From: Rhizophlyctis rosea
Lineage: Eukaryota; Chytridiomycota; Chytridiomycetes; Rhizophlyctidales; Rhizophlyctidaceae
Direction of reading: 5' to 3'
Length of the DNA stretch: 64,000 bases
Assembly: GCA_027596075.1 (NCBI GenBank)
Contig: JADGJC010000138.1
Location: 37,995-101,994 of the forward strand
Shown here: one piece after another, positions 10,440 through 23,399 of the stretch
How positions within the stretch are numbered: the stretch's first letter is position 1
Layout: each line of letters starts with the position of its first letter
Notes under the pieces: generated by a model
What the model was told of the DNA's origin: nothing
The model's input: only the letters and a program-made list of their open reading frames with translations
Databases searched by the model: none
Translations under genes and position numbers: made by a program

Positions 10440-11781
10440 GTAGTACAGGGGAGTGAGTTAGCATATTAATATAGTGGTAAGAGCACGAAAGGCAAACTCC
10501 CTCTGACCTAACCGATTGCAAGAAGGTTGGTTACAGTGGGTACCCAGATTTGGCAACTCCATTGGACTAACTTTATGTTTGTAAACGAGAGATATGCCAA
10601 GACAAGTCAGGGCGGTGCGTCGTGTGGCAACTTCCTGAGTGACGTGAAGGAGTTCTAATATATCGGTTGGTGCCTAGCAGGTAGTCTATGCAAGAGAGAA
10701 AAGGCTGAGAAAATGGCAAGAAAGTGGAGAACAAAATGGTGGTTGAAAATCAATTTCTGACTTTCAAGTCTTGGGTGCCGTGGCCGTGTGCTGTCACTGC
10801 TGTGCCCTGTCATCCGCAAAACGCCACTTAGGAGCAAATACTGCCATCCGGCTACATTGGTTGGGTAGTGGTTGGGCTACCAACCTGTCATAAACCCTAT
10901 GCACGTTGGATTGAGCAACCGTTGGTTATACCGATATCGGGTAGACTCAAATGGCCCGAACTGATGCCCCTTGACTACCCACAGTACCGCTCAATGTGCA
11001 CCCAACCACATGGCAAAAAATAAAGGAAAAGCACCATCTCGTTGTTGGTATGTAATACTTGTAATGCCATGCGTAGCATTTTTTTGTGTTTGGAATCTGC
11101 GGGGTTCGAACCAAGGAGATCGTATTCAAATTGTTAAATCACCTACCACTCAGCCACACAAGCGCGTTTGGATTGTTGCAAGTTCACCTCGCGTCACCTA
11201 TGATCTTATAAGCCACCCCAACTGTCGTCCAATTGGCTGCATTATGGTGGGACAGTCACAAAGCCCTCCGAGAGGGTGGCACAGGAGCGAACCATATTGG
11301 TTGCCTCATCGGGACCCAATCTGAGGCCACCTGGACTTGCCCAAACCGTTGGTCAATCCTGGGTGGACTCATTTTAGCTGCCGTATCGGCGCACTTTGGA
11401 AGCGAACCCCTGTGCCACCAACTGGTGACTTCGCCACCACCTAACGCCCAAGGGGCAGAAGAATGTTTCATGGATGCCGTCCCCTGTGATCTCGCCAGGG
11501 CACAGCAGCCGAATGTTCGGACTCTGTGACACGTGCATTTGCGTCACCAAAAATGTGGGAATCGGGATTGACTTGGGTCTGACTTGGCACTGCCCTGGCA
11601 AGGGCCCATGCAGGCAGTCCGTCCATCTGCCTAAAACTTTCCACGAACAGCTCGAACAGCCTCAACCCATCCTCAACTTTCCAACTTGTTACGTGTGTCA
11701 AATCTATTTACATAAAACCATACATACAAAAGATAGAAGCCGACATATTTGTAGAAGGAATATTGCTTGTTGCGTTCAACA
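10440..11781. other. Gene-poor intergenic region, 1.3 kb
   Basis: Lies between the divergent AN1 and Bro1-domain genes. Open frames on both strands (for example 11233-11529, 11474-11803) lack protein-like patterns. The only structured item found is a tRNA-like box A/box B pair on the minus strand at 11102-11156, annotated separately. Confidence 0.5.
11102..11156 (-). repeat. tRNA-like Pol III box A/box B pair (possible SINE or tRNA relic)
   Basis: The minus strand carries TGGCTGAGTGG (plus 11146-11156), a perfect box A, and GGTTCGAACCC (plus 11102-11112), a perfect box B, about 33 bases apart, which is the tRNA spacing. I could not form a 7-bp acceptor stem, so it is not a normal tRNA. A run of A on the minus strand follows (plus 11081-11087, AAAAAAA). 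A tRNA-derived SINE head or a decayed tRNA fits best. Confidence 0.45.
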
Positions 11782-14700
11782 ATGGCTACCACAAATATGC
11801 TAGCGCTGGACTTCAAAAGGACGGAACGGTTATCTCTGGCGCCTCCAATACGGGCATACATCCAGACCGCATACGCGGAGGACCCTGACGTGTATATTGA
11901 CGACTTCCGAACCCTGGAGTCCATCCGAGGAGATATTGTGGTCCCAGATGTGCACCAAGCAACGGCCACAAAGCTGTTAAAGTAAGAAGGATCGCAGCGT
12001 AAAGGTTTTGAAGGGCATAACTTTGAAGTCCCAATTACAAACAGATATTATGGACAACTACAATATCTTGGAGCAAAGTTTCCCATTGATGAAAACCATG
12101 TAAGTACAGGTACTATTGCTCCAGTTGTAGGAACGCTTAGCTGAAAACGCGTCAACAGATAAAAATATGTTTTTCGTGGTACCAAGTGTTGGGAAAGGAT
12201 ACCCGGAAGTCAGGTATGTGTCCAAACATCAGGAACATCTATAAAATTTGGATCATGACATATCTCGACAACCTTTCTGCCAGTCTCCAGCTTCAGCCTC
12301 AACTTCGAAAAGGCATGCGTTCTATTCAACATTGGGGTTCTATACAGTCAATTGGGCATACAGCAGCCGCGTTCGACAGTTGAGGGAATCAAGAAAGCTG
12401 CACAATACTTCCAGGTATGGAGTGTTATGCTTGCGTCTGTCAGACCATCACGAGGAACCCCTCATCGACGAGTTCATCATTCAGCAATCGGCAGGAGTTT
12501 ACAAAATGCTTCAGGACAGTCTGCCTGAGTGGAATGTACCCCAAATTGGTGATCTCCAAGCAACCACTTTGGAGACGTTGACTAGCTTGATGCTTGCGCA
12601 GGCACAGGAATGCTTTTGGCATAAAGCGGTTGTGGGTAAGAGCGAAAGCCGTAGTGGACAAATATACGCCTACTTCCTGACAGTTGAATATGTGCAGACA
12701 AAATGAAGGATGGGATTGTTGCCAAACTGGCCATGCAAGCCGCAGATTTTTACGAGTCGGCGAACGAAACTGCGACGGCAGCAGGTGTCTTCGACAAGGT
12801 GAGGACTGGTGGTTTCCATCTTCACGGGTACCAAACATGCTCATGGTTGTTCTCAGGCATGGACCACTCAACTGCAAGTGAAGAAATATCACTTCATTGC
12901 TGCGGCGCAATATCGGAAATCCGTGGAAAGCCAGAATGCGGGGAAATATGGGGAAGAGATTGCGAGATTGCAGATAGCTCAAAGTCATGTCATGAAAGCG
13001 ATGGACTCGACACTCTTCAAGCATGCTTCGTCGTATGTGCAAGGGGATCTAAAAGTACGTCTCTTGCATCATTGGCTGCGTACCCCACGTATTACAGAAC
13101 TTATTGGGTCATCAGAACTTGCAGGGTATGATTGCCACCGAGTTACAGCGAGCGGTGAAGGACAACGACATTGTTTGTAAGTACATGAACAAGGTCTAAC
13201 TGTCATATTCGGATCTGATTTTTCGTTCCAGATATGGAGATTGTGCCCCGAGCGGAGACGCTTACTCCCGTTGGAAGCGCCAAAATGGTGCAAGCAACAC
13301 CTCTCCCGGCGTTGTCGGAAATGGCCGACGTCGTCGGCACACCTCTCTTTTCGCGCTTGGTACCGTTTGCAGTTCACCAAGCTGCATCCGTATATACCAG
13401 CAAACGAGACAACCTCACCAAGTCAGAAATCAGCAAACTGGAGGAAGCTACGGGTGTTTGTCATAGGTATGTGTTTCCTGTTCATACTTCAAAGAACAAA
13501 ATACAAATGATGCGGAAACATCCAGCACGCTCGCATCTATGAACCTTCCATCTGCCATCGAAGCGCTTGAACAACCGATCGGTCTGCCTCCAGCACTATT
13601 GCAGCGCTCACAGGAAGTCCGCAATCAGGGTGGCGCCCATGGTTTGAACGACCAATGGCAGACCGTCGTAGGCCTATCACAGAAGGACACCGAGATTTTG
13701 GACGAAGCTGTGCAAATCCTGGATGAGGAGGACAAAGAGGACACAGAATTGCGGACCCGGTTCCAGGAGCGGTGGACGAGGACGGCATCGAAGGATCTTA
13801 CAAACAATCTCAGGGAGAGCGTGAGGTTATTCAGAGATAAGCTGAATGCGGCGAAAAAGGCGGATCAAGTCGTCAGGGGCAAGATTGATACACATTTGCA
13901 CTTCATCGAATCTTTGAGTCTGACCAAGGTGAGCCAGGATAGGGATGAATGCAAAGTGTTGCATATGTTGATCTTGAAATGCAGGAGGAGCTAGAAGCAT
14001 CAATTCCCTCGAGCACCGCATCTTCTACCTTGGCTCTGAAAGACCCCAATGTAAAGGAGTTGAAAACCTTGTTGCAACAACTTCAAGAGATCATCAAGAA
14101 ACGTCAACCGTTGATCGATGAGTTGAAGAAGACATCCACGACAGATGATATCGGTCGGTGACATAATCAGAAGTGTCCCGAAGTTCCTCGCTCACGAGTC
14201 CTCGATTTGCAGAGACGAAGCTTGCAGAGCTTTCAATCGGAGGCGGCGAGATCAATGAAGAGGTTGTCTATGCCGATCAAATGAAGAAGTATGATCCTTA
14301 TGTCATGGCCATCCATGAGTCTGTGTCGCAGCAGGAGAATTTGTTGAACGGTATTCGGGTATGTGTCTGCCTACATACCTTTGGAGGAGAATTCTGCCTC
14401 ACTTTGAGCATTCTACAGGCGGCGAACGCGAAATTTGTGGAATCCAAGCAAACCAATGAAATGATCCGGCAGAGAGAGCAAGCTCTGCAAAATCTGGATA
14501 ACGCTTACAAGACTTTTAAGGAAATCAATACCAATTTGCAGGAAGGCGTAAAGGTGGGTTCAAGCGCTGACGAGGAGTCAGATTGTTTGCCAAATACTCA
14601 TGGATAATTTATGACCAGTTTTATACCGACTTCCAAAACGTCTTGACCAAATTCCGAGACAACTGCAAAGACTACGCGTTCTCGCGCAGCATTGATAAGA

Positions 14701-15070
14701 AGGACTGTTTGGCGCAACTACAGCAAAGCATCACGAACGTGCCGCCCTTGCCGCCTCGACAGGGTTATCCGAGTGCGTCGCCGGCTGCTGGGCCGCAACC
14801 CGGATACCCCGGTGGGATGCCGCCTCCAGGTTTGTGTGGTAATTGCTCTGCTCGATGTCATATAGACGTGCTTACCCATGATTTTTGGATTTCGCAGGAG
14901 TGTGGAACCCCAACCAACCACCGCAATTCGGACCGGCGGGTGGTGCGGGACCGTATGGGCCAGCGCCTCCAGGTGGATTGTTCTACAACCCGCAGCAACC
15001 GACTTCCATCCCTCCGCCGTTTACGGGGCAGCAGTCTGGCAACTACGGTTATATGCCTTATGGGGCGTGA
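11782..15070 (+). CDS. Bro1-domain protein (PalA/Rim20/Alix family)
   Basis: A many-exon gene starting MATTNMLALDFKRTERLSL and ending YGYMPYGA (TGA 15068-15070). N-terminal Bro1 domain: YIDDFRTLESIR, YYGQLQYLGAKFPIDENH, CFSWYQVLGK, FEKACVLFNIGVLYSQLG (in the frame near 12300-12350), AQAQECFWHKAV, AMQAADFYESA, and KKYHFIAAAQYR. The middle (about 13240-14620) is the long helical V domain (IGLPPALLQRSQEVRNQGG, several coiled-coil exons), which in this family binds YPxL/I motifs. The tail is Pro/Gly/Gln/Tyr-rich (PPLPPRQGYPS ... QPPQFGPAGG). Bro1 proteins bind Snf7/CHMP4 of ESCRT-III. PalA/Rim20 supports ambient-pH signalling by Rim101/PacC; Alix/Bro1 acts in endosomal sorting. The sequence alone does not separate these two. 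Confidence 0.88.
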
Positions 15071-15543
15071 GTTACCGCGTGAAGAGCAAACACCCTTGCA
15101 TGTGACTGCATCCGTTTCGCAAATTTGTGTATGATGTAAATTGAAATTTGATGTCATTTTCATCTGTATAATCCGAGAAGCGGGCACATTTGGAATTGAT
15201 TGATGGCTGGTCATCGAATAGTTGTTATTGGTTGATGCGAGAGTTCAGATTTCGTTGGGCTGTAGAAGTGTGTAAATAACGGAAGGATCGGTTGACCACG
15301 CCTGTCGTCCAGTGGGACATTGTCCCTTGACAGGGTTCTTCGGCGCTTCCATTTTGCACATGCTCATGCTGCCCACCACACCTACCGAAAAAACAATTGC
15401 GAATTGGACTATATTACAAATAATTTAAGCAGATTCTGACCGCAAACCGCCCTGTCACTCTCATCGAGGCCACTCGACCCCAGCCGACGCCCCCACATCC
15501 CAATTGCAAAACAATCAGTCCTCAACCGGCCTGATCAAGAAGA
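15071..15543. other. Convergent intergenic region
   Basis: 473 bases between the 3' ends of the Bro1-domain gene and the dynein light chain gene. It should hold both terminators. No gene, repeat or RNA is seen. Confidence 0.5.
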
Positions 15544-16240
15544 TCATATCGTGAGGCCAAAGACGTTGACGATGACGTACATTGTTTTTGAGTCGTATTT
15601 GTAGGTTGTGCTTCCTGCATTGTTCGATGAGATGGAATATGAGATTAGGCATTATGGAGCCGCAACTCAAGCGAGGCCAATGATGAACAAGCTTTAAGCA
15701 GGATCATTACCGTCACTTGAGTTGTCCCAATAGCAGGAAGAAGCGGCATGAAGTCCTGCGCCGTTCTTTTGCATTATTGTGCAAGTGACTGGTAAGAGGG
15801 TGGTTAGATTTTTCGATCATAGGAGTTGGTGGGTATGGCGGAGAAAGTAGAACAGCGGGTATATGAAGGGCGCGGGGAAGAGCGGTATTGTAACTCACCA
15901 ATGTATTTGAACGGCTTGTTCAGTCCCGTAAGCTTCTTCAGGCATTGTTCAACGATGTTCGAGTTCCATTGTGCGACTTTGTTGTGGTGATATGCGGCGT
16001 TTTGGATGGTGTTTTCGATTGACTGGGAGAAAGAGCGGTTGGTGAGATAGTTTGAAGGTTTAAAGGGGCGTCTACGACGAGTTTGAAGGGTACCTCTTTG
16101 ACGACGTTGTCGACTTCGTCCTTCACGAACGCTTTCTACAAGTGAGAAAAGCACAACGAGTTTGGGTTTGTGAATTCTGTAGGAAGCTCGGATGCGGCAT
16201 ACGTGAAACTTACCTCCTCTACTCCTTGAAAGTCCTCCAT
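15544..16240 (-). CDS. DYNLT1: Tctex1-type dynein light chain
   Basis: Five exons (16240-16214, 16135-16094, 16022-15899, 15788-15711, 15614-15544) join to exactly 113 residues, the length of animal Tctex1. The protein begins MEDFQGVEE, continues [71 protein letters not shown], and ends [13 protein letters not shown], matching the family throughout. It is a homodimeric light chain that binds dynein intermediate chain, in cytoplasmic dynein and, in ciliated cells, in axonemal complexes. Many yeasts lack it; presence here fits a lineage that still builds flagellated spores (inference). It is divergently paired with ORC1, starts 237 bases apart. Confidence 0.95.
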
Positions 16241-16477
16241 TGTTGTATATTTCAAATTCTTATTGATGGATTCGTTGTATGGGTTCGAAAGGAAAGGAGG
16301 ACGCGTTGGCAAGTGGGGGAGGGCAAGGGGTTTGGACCCGTTTGGTCGCAAGACCCATCCATGTCATATTGAGTCATCGGCTGGAATCCAGACATTCGGA
16401 CGGTCAGTGCCCTTGGGTCTTTGTGTATCGCGTTTTTGCCTCCCAACTGTTCTTTCCCACACTGCCCCTCCTGCACA

Positions 16478-19429
16478 ATGGCGTCCAAACGAGCACAGAA
16501 AAAGGTGGAGAAAGTCATCAACCAGCAGAATAGAGAGCTAGCAACTGGCGAGAACAATGCACAACTGCAAAACGAAGACGACTTTGGCTTCATCGGCGAA
16601 CCGCTTAGCAAATCGGTCCCCTTGGTCACCACAAAAAAGACCACACCGCTCTACGATGAAGTCGGCAAAGCTCCTCCAACTCCCACTCATCGACTGACTC
16701 GAAGAATGGCAACCGAAGGCTTTTCAAACTCTGTTCACTATATTGGTTTTCGACTCGGCAGATCGGAATACAGAAAGGGCGACTGCGTTTGGTGCGACAC
16801 CTCGGGCGGCGACGAAGAACCAGAGCCAGCTGTATTGCAGGACTGTTGGGCAGACGAGAAGCGGAGGCCGTTCATCAAAATCCGATGGCTATACACTAAG
16901 GACCGCATTGAGGAAGCCATGAAGAAGAGTGTCAAGCGCAAGCGGACAGCACCATCGGACCTCGATCAGGTAGCGTGCCATACCGGATATCTTTGAAGGA
17001 ATACAACAAACAAGATTATATCTTTGCAGAATGAGCTTTTGTATTCCAACGCCTGTGATAAAATATCACCAGATTTGGTCTGTGGAGGATTTCGCTTGTT
17101 ACCTCATGACGACTTCCGAAATCAATATCCAGAGGGTTTCAAACGCCCATCTCCCACCAAAAAGCGGCGGACCATTGCCGTCCCAATTGATGCAGTCTTC
17201 TTCTGCCGTCGAGGATGGGACGCTTCAAAAGCCGTGATCATAGAGGGGTTCACCTGGGATGATGTAATGGGGTTGCGGGACATGGTACCTGCCAAGACGG
17301 AAGAGGTAGTCAAAGCAAAGTCGTCGACGCCACGGAAGACAGCATCCACACCAAAGCGGCGCAGAGTTCAGCAAAACATGCACCGGGAGAAGGGCTCCAA
17401 GCTCAAAACTATAATGGAGGACGATAAGGACGGCGAGTTTGCCGCGCTGCAAACAGATGAGGAGGACGCTGATGAAGTGGGTGACTCACAGTTTTGGCAC
17501 AATTTGGCTTTGTTCTAAAAAACTTCAATGCAGGACTATCTTTCAGAACAATCACAATCGGAATCTGAAAACGACGAAACGTTTTCGGAAAACGAGCCAT
17601 CGACACCTTCCAGAAAACGGAAACGCACCGTAACAGCAGGGACACCCAGCAAACGATCTCTATCAGGAGCATCGCGACCAGCAATGACCCCAACGAGAAA
17701 GGCACCACGCACTCCATCCAAAACAGCCACGACGCCCAGAACACCGCGTTCTGGTAGATTGCTTGACATCACGCTTCCTGGTCGCTCAGTTGAGCGGCAA
17801 GGCTCTTTGACGGAATTCGAAAAGGCGCGGGAGCGGCTGCACGTGTCCGCTGTGCCAGATGAACTGCCATGTAGGGAGGATGAGTTCAATCTTATATATT
17901 ACAAATTGGTTGAAGTTATCGAAGCGGGTGCTGGGGATTGCATATGTAAGTTACCGGACGAGCATTCCTTTTGATGTTAAAGTCAGAACAGGGATCCTCA
18001 TTCTCAGAATAGACATTTCGGGTGTCCCTGGTACTGGAAAGACGGCAACGGTGCAACGTGTTGTTCAGCGACTGTTGGAGGATGTGGAGGATGAGGTCAG
18101 TTATACAGCAGCTGCTATGTCTTGAATGACTGATTCACGGCTATTGGTATTAACGCACCGCAATGCAGAACTTATCGCCGTTCCAGTTTGTCGAGATTAA
18201 CGGGATGAAACTGACGGATCCTACTCAGTCCTATGTCCAACTGTGGCAGGCATTGAGTGGGAACAAAAGTGCTGCAGCACAGGCTGCAGACTTGTTGACG
18301 AAGCGGTTTAACACGCCATCGCCAGGACGGCAGCCAGTGTGAGTAGAGTTGCATGTTTCTGCAGGTGGTTGCTCTCTTGTGCTGATGTCACCGTGCTTGC
18401 GCCAGGGTTGTCCTGGTGGATGAGTTGGACCTGCTGGTTAACAAAAATCAGAAGGTGATCTACAACTTCTTCAATTGGCCCTTCCTACCGCATTCTCGCC
18501 TGATTGTCATCGCTATTGCTAATACGATGGACTTGCCGGAGCGGTTACTTGTGAATAAAGTATCCAGTAGATTGGGTGGGATGCCTTCCATTGCTCATGC
18601 CCGTTTGATTACTTCGCCAACTCATTCGCTTTGATCAGGGGACCGCACCAGGATCAACTTCTCTGCGTACACCCATCAGCAGCTCATCCAGATTGTGCAC
18701 TCACGGCTGGAAGGTGTGACTGCCTTCGAGAGTGCCGCGGTTGAGTTTTGTGCACGTAAAGTTGGGGCAGTGTCGGGTGATGCGCGGAGGGCGTTGGACA
18801 TTTGCCGGTAAAAAGCTCTATCTAGACCTCGTCCTCTTCAACGGCATTTGACTTATGTTTGGTGATTCTTGTCAGCCGCGCGGTCGAAATCCTCGAAAAG
18901 ACGCAAAACTCATCGCACGTGGCAGTACCCGACACCCCGCGAACGGCCAAACACAACAAGCACCTCGTCACTATGAACGTCATTGACCAAGCCGTCAAGG
19001 AGATGTACTCTTCTTCGGCGGTGCAGACAATCCAGCGGGCGAGTATGCAGCAGAGATTGTTCTTGTTTGCGGTTATTCGGCAGGTGAAAAGGACAGGGAC
19101 GGCGGAGGTGGAGTTTGGGCATGTGAGTTTGTGTTGCTTTGATCCATTGTGGAAATGCTGGCATCAAAGGTCTGATTTCTTGGCGTGGCACGACACAGGT
19201 TTTGACAGAACATGCACGTTTGTGCAAACATTGCAATGTGGATGAGCTTAACCCATCGCAGTTGGCGATGATTTGCATTCAGCTGTCCAATTCTCGCCTG
19301 ATCATATTGGAACAGGGCCGAACGGCGGATCTGAAACAACGCATCAAACTGCATGTCACTGAGGCTGACGTGGTGGGCGCCACCAGGAACGGACCGGAGG
19401 ACGCCGTTCGGATATTAGCTGACCAGTAG
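16478..19429 (+). CDS. ORC1: Origin recognition complex subunit 1
   Basis: A multi-exon gene from ATG 16478 to TAG 19429. N-terminal BAH domain ([20 protein letters not shown] ... [20 protein letters not shown], then an exon with [12 protein letters not shown]). A basic, phospho-rich linker follows ([21 protein letters not shown]). The AAA+ module starts at the exon with LPCREDEF, Walker [17 protein letters not shown] (near 18015-18060), [20 protein letters not shown], Walker [16 protein letters not shown] (18410-18450), [26 protein letters not shown] and the ORC1-type arginine/winged-helix region ([37 protein letters not shown]). Length and order are as expected for ORC1; it binds origins and, with Cdc6, loads MCM. 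It is divergent from the dynein light chain gene. Confidence 0.95.
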
Positions 19430-19805
19430 GGACGAGCTTAAACCATGTACAAACATAGCTCAGTGGGGAGCACGTTTTTGTACATACGTTACATTGCCAG
19501 GAGAATCAACCACCAAAAGGTCCCTCAAACCAAGAAAACATTTTGGGGTGTGAAATGAGGCATTTTCTCGACATATTTTAAATAAGGGGATCAATCCCCT
19601 CCCAAAAAGACGAGATGTACATGAAGGACACGAGACGTGCGGGGACTATAAAAGGCAAGGGGGGACGAGGCTAAACAACACTGACTAAGACTACAACTCC
19701 CTCGGTTTCCTCTGCCGCAAACGAGGAGCTTTCCAAATAAGCACTACTCATCCAGTTCTATCTGAACGACTTTCATCTCTACTACACGAGTATACTAAAA
19801 ACTAA
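19430..19805. other. Convergent intergenic region
   Basis: 376 bases between the 3' ends of ORC1 and the ADAM gene; no gene or repeat seen. Confidence 0.45.
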
Positions 19806-22800
19806 TTATATCCCGTCACCACGCCGCAAAGTGCTACCGTTCCTATCCCGCGTAGATGTGACAACCTCTCGGGAGCCTCTCCTCGCTCCTGTCCCATCTC
19901 TCAAAGACCCATTGCTGCTTCTTGTCAGGACCTCTCTCACCGGCGTGATATTCGTAAAAGTCGGTGATCGCGATATAGGAACGTCCAACCGCGGTGCGGA
20001 GCCATGTACTACAGGTGAAGCAGCTCGGTTGTTAAGCAACGTCCCCTGAGAATTATATGTTTGGTTTGTATTTGCCGGGCTAACGGATCGCCATCCTTCG
20101 CCTGCTGGTGGTGCGGATGCTGGTGCGGGAGGTGGATAAGCGGATAGTGATGTCCCTGTGCCGTATAATCCCAAGCCGGGATCTGAAGCCGCTTGCCCAT
20201 TCCACGGGGTTGGATCGACCCAACCTCGGGGGACTGGTTGGAGGGGTATTGGTTGCGGTGGGCCATCGACGCGGAGTTCATGGACTTTAGGCGCCTTCAC
20301 TCTTCGTTGCGGGCAGAATATGCAGCGAAGGAGGGCGACGATGATGCAGATGAGGATGCAGCCGAGGAGAACGCCGATGGAGATGGCGGCGGGGAGGTTC
20401 CGTCTCATCCAGTCCAAGAGGTTTGCAACTGGTGGACACATGGGTTAATATTGCTATTTCCCCTGAATTGTGGAGCAACATCGTATACTTACAGAAATTG
20501 GACCCATCGCAGGTGCCTTGATTGCAGCGCCCACCGATACCACAAGGCGTTCCATCTGAAAACAATGTGAGATCAAGGGCAAAGATTGAACTTCCAAGAA
20601 GCAAAGACAATCGATGCGTACCTTGGAAATATCCGTTTAACATCAAACACATCCCAGAGGTATCCTGACAGAGCAACTGACACTCTGAATCATGTCCAGG
20701 ACAGACGGATGTGGTATTGATGCCACCAGCAGAATTCTTGCATTGCAAGTCACTATTTTGAAAACAAGTGAGATAACATAAATCATTACCAAACAGAATT
20801 CAAAAACCTACCGACTGGTACACAAGCCAGCAGCACACTGCGCGTTCACAGTTTGGTTGCCAGATTTGGTCTGACAATCGGTCCCGTCTGCAAGGAAGCC
20901 ATCGGTCGGACAGGTGGCGTTCTTCCCATCGCAATACTGGAAATCAAACTTTTAGTGAATACTTCGCTCTTCTCTAAATCAAAATCCGCATCATCCTACC
21001 TCCGGAATGTCACAGTATCCAGTAGAAGGTCTGCACAATGTACCATTGGACTGCAGAAAGTGCGTGACAGCTTTAGCTCAAGTGCATTCAGAGTCGGTGA
21101 AAACTACATTTCCTTACCTTAAGAGAACATCCCGTGCAACAATCATCGTTCTTATCCGAACAAGTAGCTCCATTTTTGAACGTGCAGTTAGAATTGCAAC
21201 AAGGGTCATTCTGGCATTCATCCGAAGTTCCACAATCGCACTGCTCATTCCCTTCTCGGACACCATTGCCACAAATGCCTTGTGTGATAGTGCGCAAAGC
21301 GCCAGGCGCTGAACAAAGATGCAAATTGTTAGTCCAATATCGCTTTGGTTGCATAGGTCATCTGTACTCACGTTTCAGACAAGTACCCAGTTTTCCAACC
21401 GTATTGCAGATGTCGTTGACACTGCATGGCGAGAACTTGCCCGTTGAAGCATTATCGGTGGGATGCATGACTTTTCAAATGAATAAATGGTAAGTAAGTT
21501 GTGCACGGTAAAGGGCAGCTATACCCAGAAACACCTACGATATTGTCCTTGGCAATCACATGCGGTACCACTGCCACATGCACAACACCCGCAACTATCC
21601 TTGGAACCACCAGACGCTATGCACGAACATGAGCTGGCAGTGCAATCGTGGACCGCTCCAAAATCTATTTGTCCAAATGTGGTCAGACACCGCATTGATA
21701 TGAAAACTCGATCCCCCATTAAAACTTACTGTGTCCAATTTCGTGCGCCACAACTTTCCATTCAGTCGGCACGATGGATGAAACTCCCGTTCCTGATACA
21801 TACTGTGTACTGCTGCCACCTCCTTGCGTCTGCACTGACTGCGCACACAGCATTGCTGTCGACGAGGACGATCAAGATTAGAATGAGCCGCAATTTCATC
21901 GAGCTGGGGGGAAGACTTACACAACCACGCGACACCCACGGACGCTCCCGTGCTGCACTTTGTCATCAAATGCCACAACCCAGCATCGTCCGCCTCCTTC
22001 TTTCCCCGCCACCGACTGAAATCGCTCAACCGAGCATTGATGGAATATCCGTCCGAACATTCGCGGTTCCACTGCATGTTGTTTGCCGTGTCGGTAGGTG
22101 TGCAAGACGGTTGCAAGTTCACTTTGATCAAGCCTAGCGAGATGTTGAATGTGGATTCGTATACTTGGCTGGCTTGATTCCAATTGCTGAGAATGGACTG
22201 TAACGCGTTGTCCGTTCCACCCTTGGCGGTAATGTAGGTGCAATCTGCAGCGGCGGCCTAGAGGATAGCATGAGCTTACGAGAATGTTTGCGTTAAACTA
22301 CATTGATTCAACTCACCATGAACAAAACACGCCGCGATGAGGGACAACCATTACTCTGTCGCCTCCGAAGATGGTTGAGTCCAAGCGATGCATGATATGC
22401 GGCTATCGCTTCACTCCCTGCTCCATGATAATAGCCGCACGATCCCACGCTACCACCCTCCTGTCGCTTCTTCAACGACGCTGTTCCAATATGGGCCGCC
22501 GGTGACATGTCCGGCGTCAGCCCCAAACGTTCAAAGTAATCTATAGTAGACTCGGGTGTCAAAAGCTCATCTTCGTCTTTGAAGATCATCAATCGAGAAT
22601 TGCGCAGCGAGCTAGGTCTGGAGAATGGTGATCCCGGCTCAACATCGTACTGCATATAGGAGCCAGCGATCAATTAGTTGATTGTATTTCCAGACAGTGT
22701 CCAGCCATAGGCTTACCGCTCGCTTGGCCCGTTTGTAGTCGTTGACTTCGCGAATGTGATACATTCCATGAGGCGTTGTGAAACTTCCTTCAAAGGATGC

Positions 22801-23399
22801 ATCAGGACCAAACAAACTATTGCATGGGTAATGTTTAGCAATCCATCACATCACGCAAACCACGGAACATATACACTCACTGCGCGTTGTGAAATAGAAT
22901 CCGTGCCCAGCCAGCTTGCCAAACCCGCCCGGTTCTTCCCGTCACAATCACATCTCCCTTGTACGCGTTTGCAATGATCTGCCTGGACGTAGAACCTCCG
23001 TCTCCATGTATTTCCACCACGGCATCGGTATGTAGAAGCTCGTCATTTGGTGTAAGATGCAGGTCGAAGGTTTGATTGAATGCCTAGGCAGTTGACATTT
23101 CGAGGTAAGCACTTCAAGCGCAACAATAGTAAGATTCAATATGTACCCTGAAGGACAACCGAAGGCTATCATCATAGCCCGGCCTCACTAGTGTGTTCCC
23201 CAGGAAATCATAGAAGCGAACTGGTGATCGTGGTGTTGCTGGTATTTGTGCTGGAGGACCATATAAAGTTAGCCCCTATATGGAAAAAATTCCCTCGTCA
23301 TTCAGGCATACCTGATACGCATACACAAAGGGCAATTATTTGTAAACAAACAATCCAGGCATTGGCGAAAAGCCGGCGAGTGGTCGGAAGGAACACCAT
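19806..23399 (-). CDS. ADAM-family membrane metalloprotease
   Basis: Multi-exon type I membrane protein. The first exon (ATG at 23397-23399) encodes a signal peptide, MVFLPTTRR then a hydrophobic core, and CVCVSA, where cleavage is likely; the second exon continues QIPATPRSPVRFYDF. The prodomain ends with basic sites KKRQ and LRRRQ, suited to furin/kexin processing. The catalytic domain includes VLFMAAAADCTY, WLC, and the zinc site AHEIGH followed across an intron by FGAVHD (near 21735-21660), so all three zinc histidines and the glutamate are present. A disintegrin domain follows (ICGNGVREGNEQCDCG, CCNSNCTFK, CCTGC), then a Cys-rich region, one membrane helix (AISIGVLLGCILICIIVALL) and a ~180-residue Pro/Ser-rich cytoplasmic tail. 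ADAMs shed ectodomains; fungal substrates are largely unknown. Confidence 0.92.
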
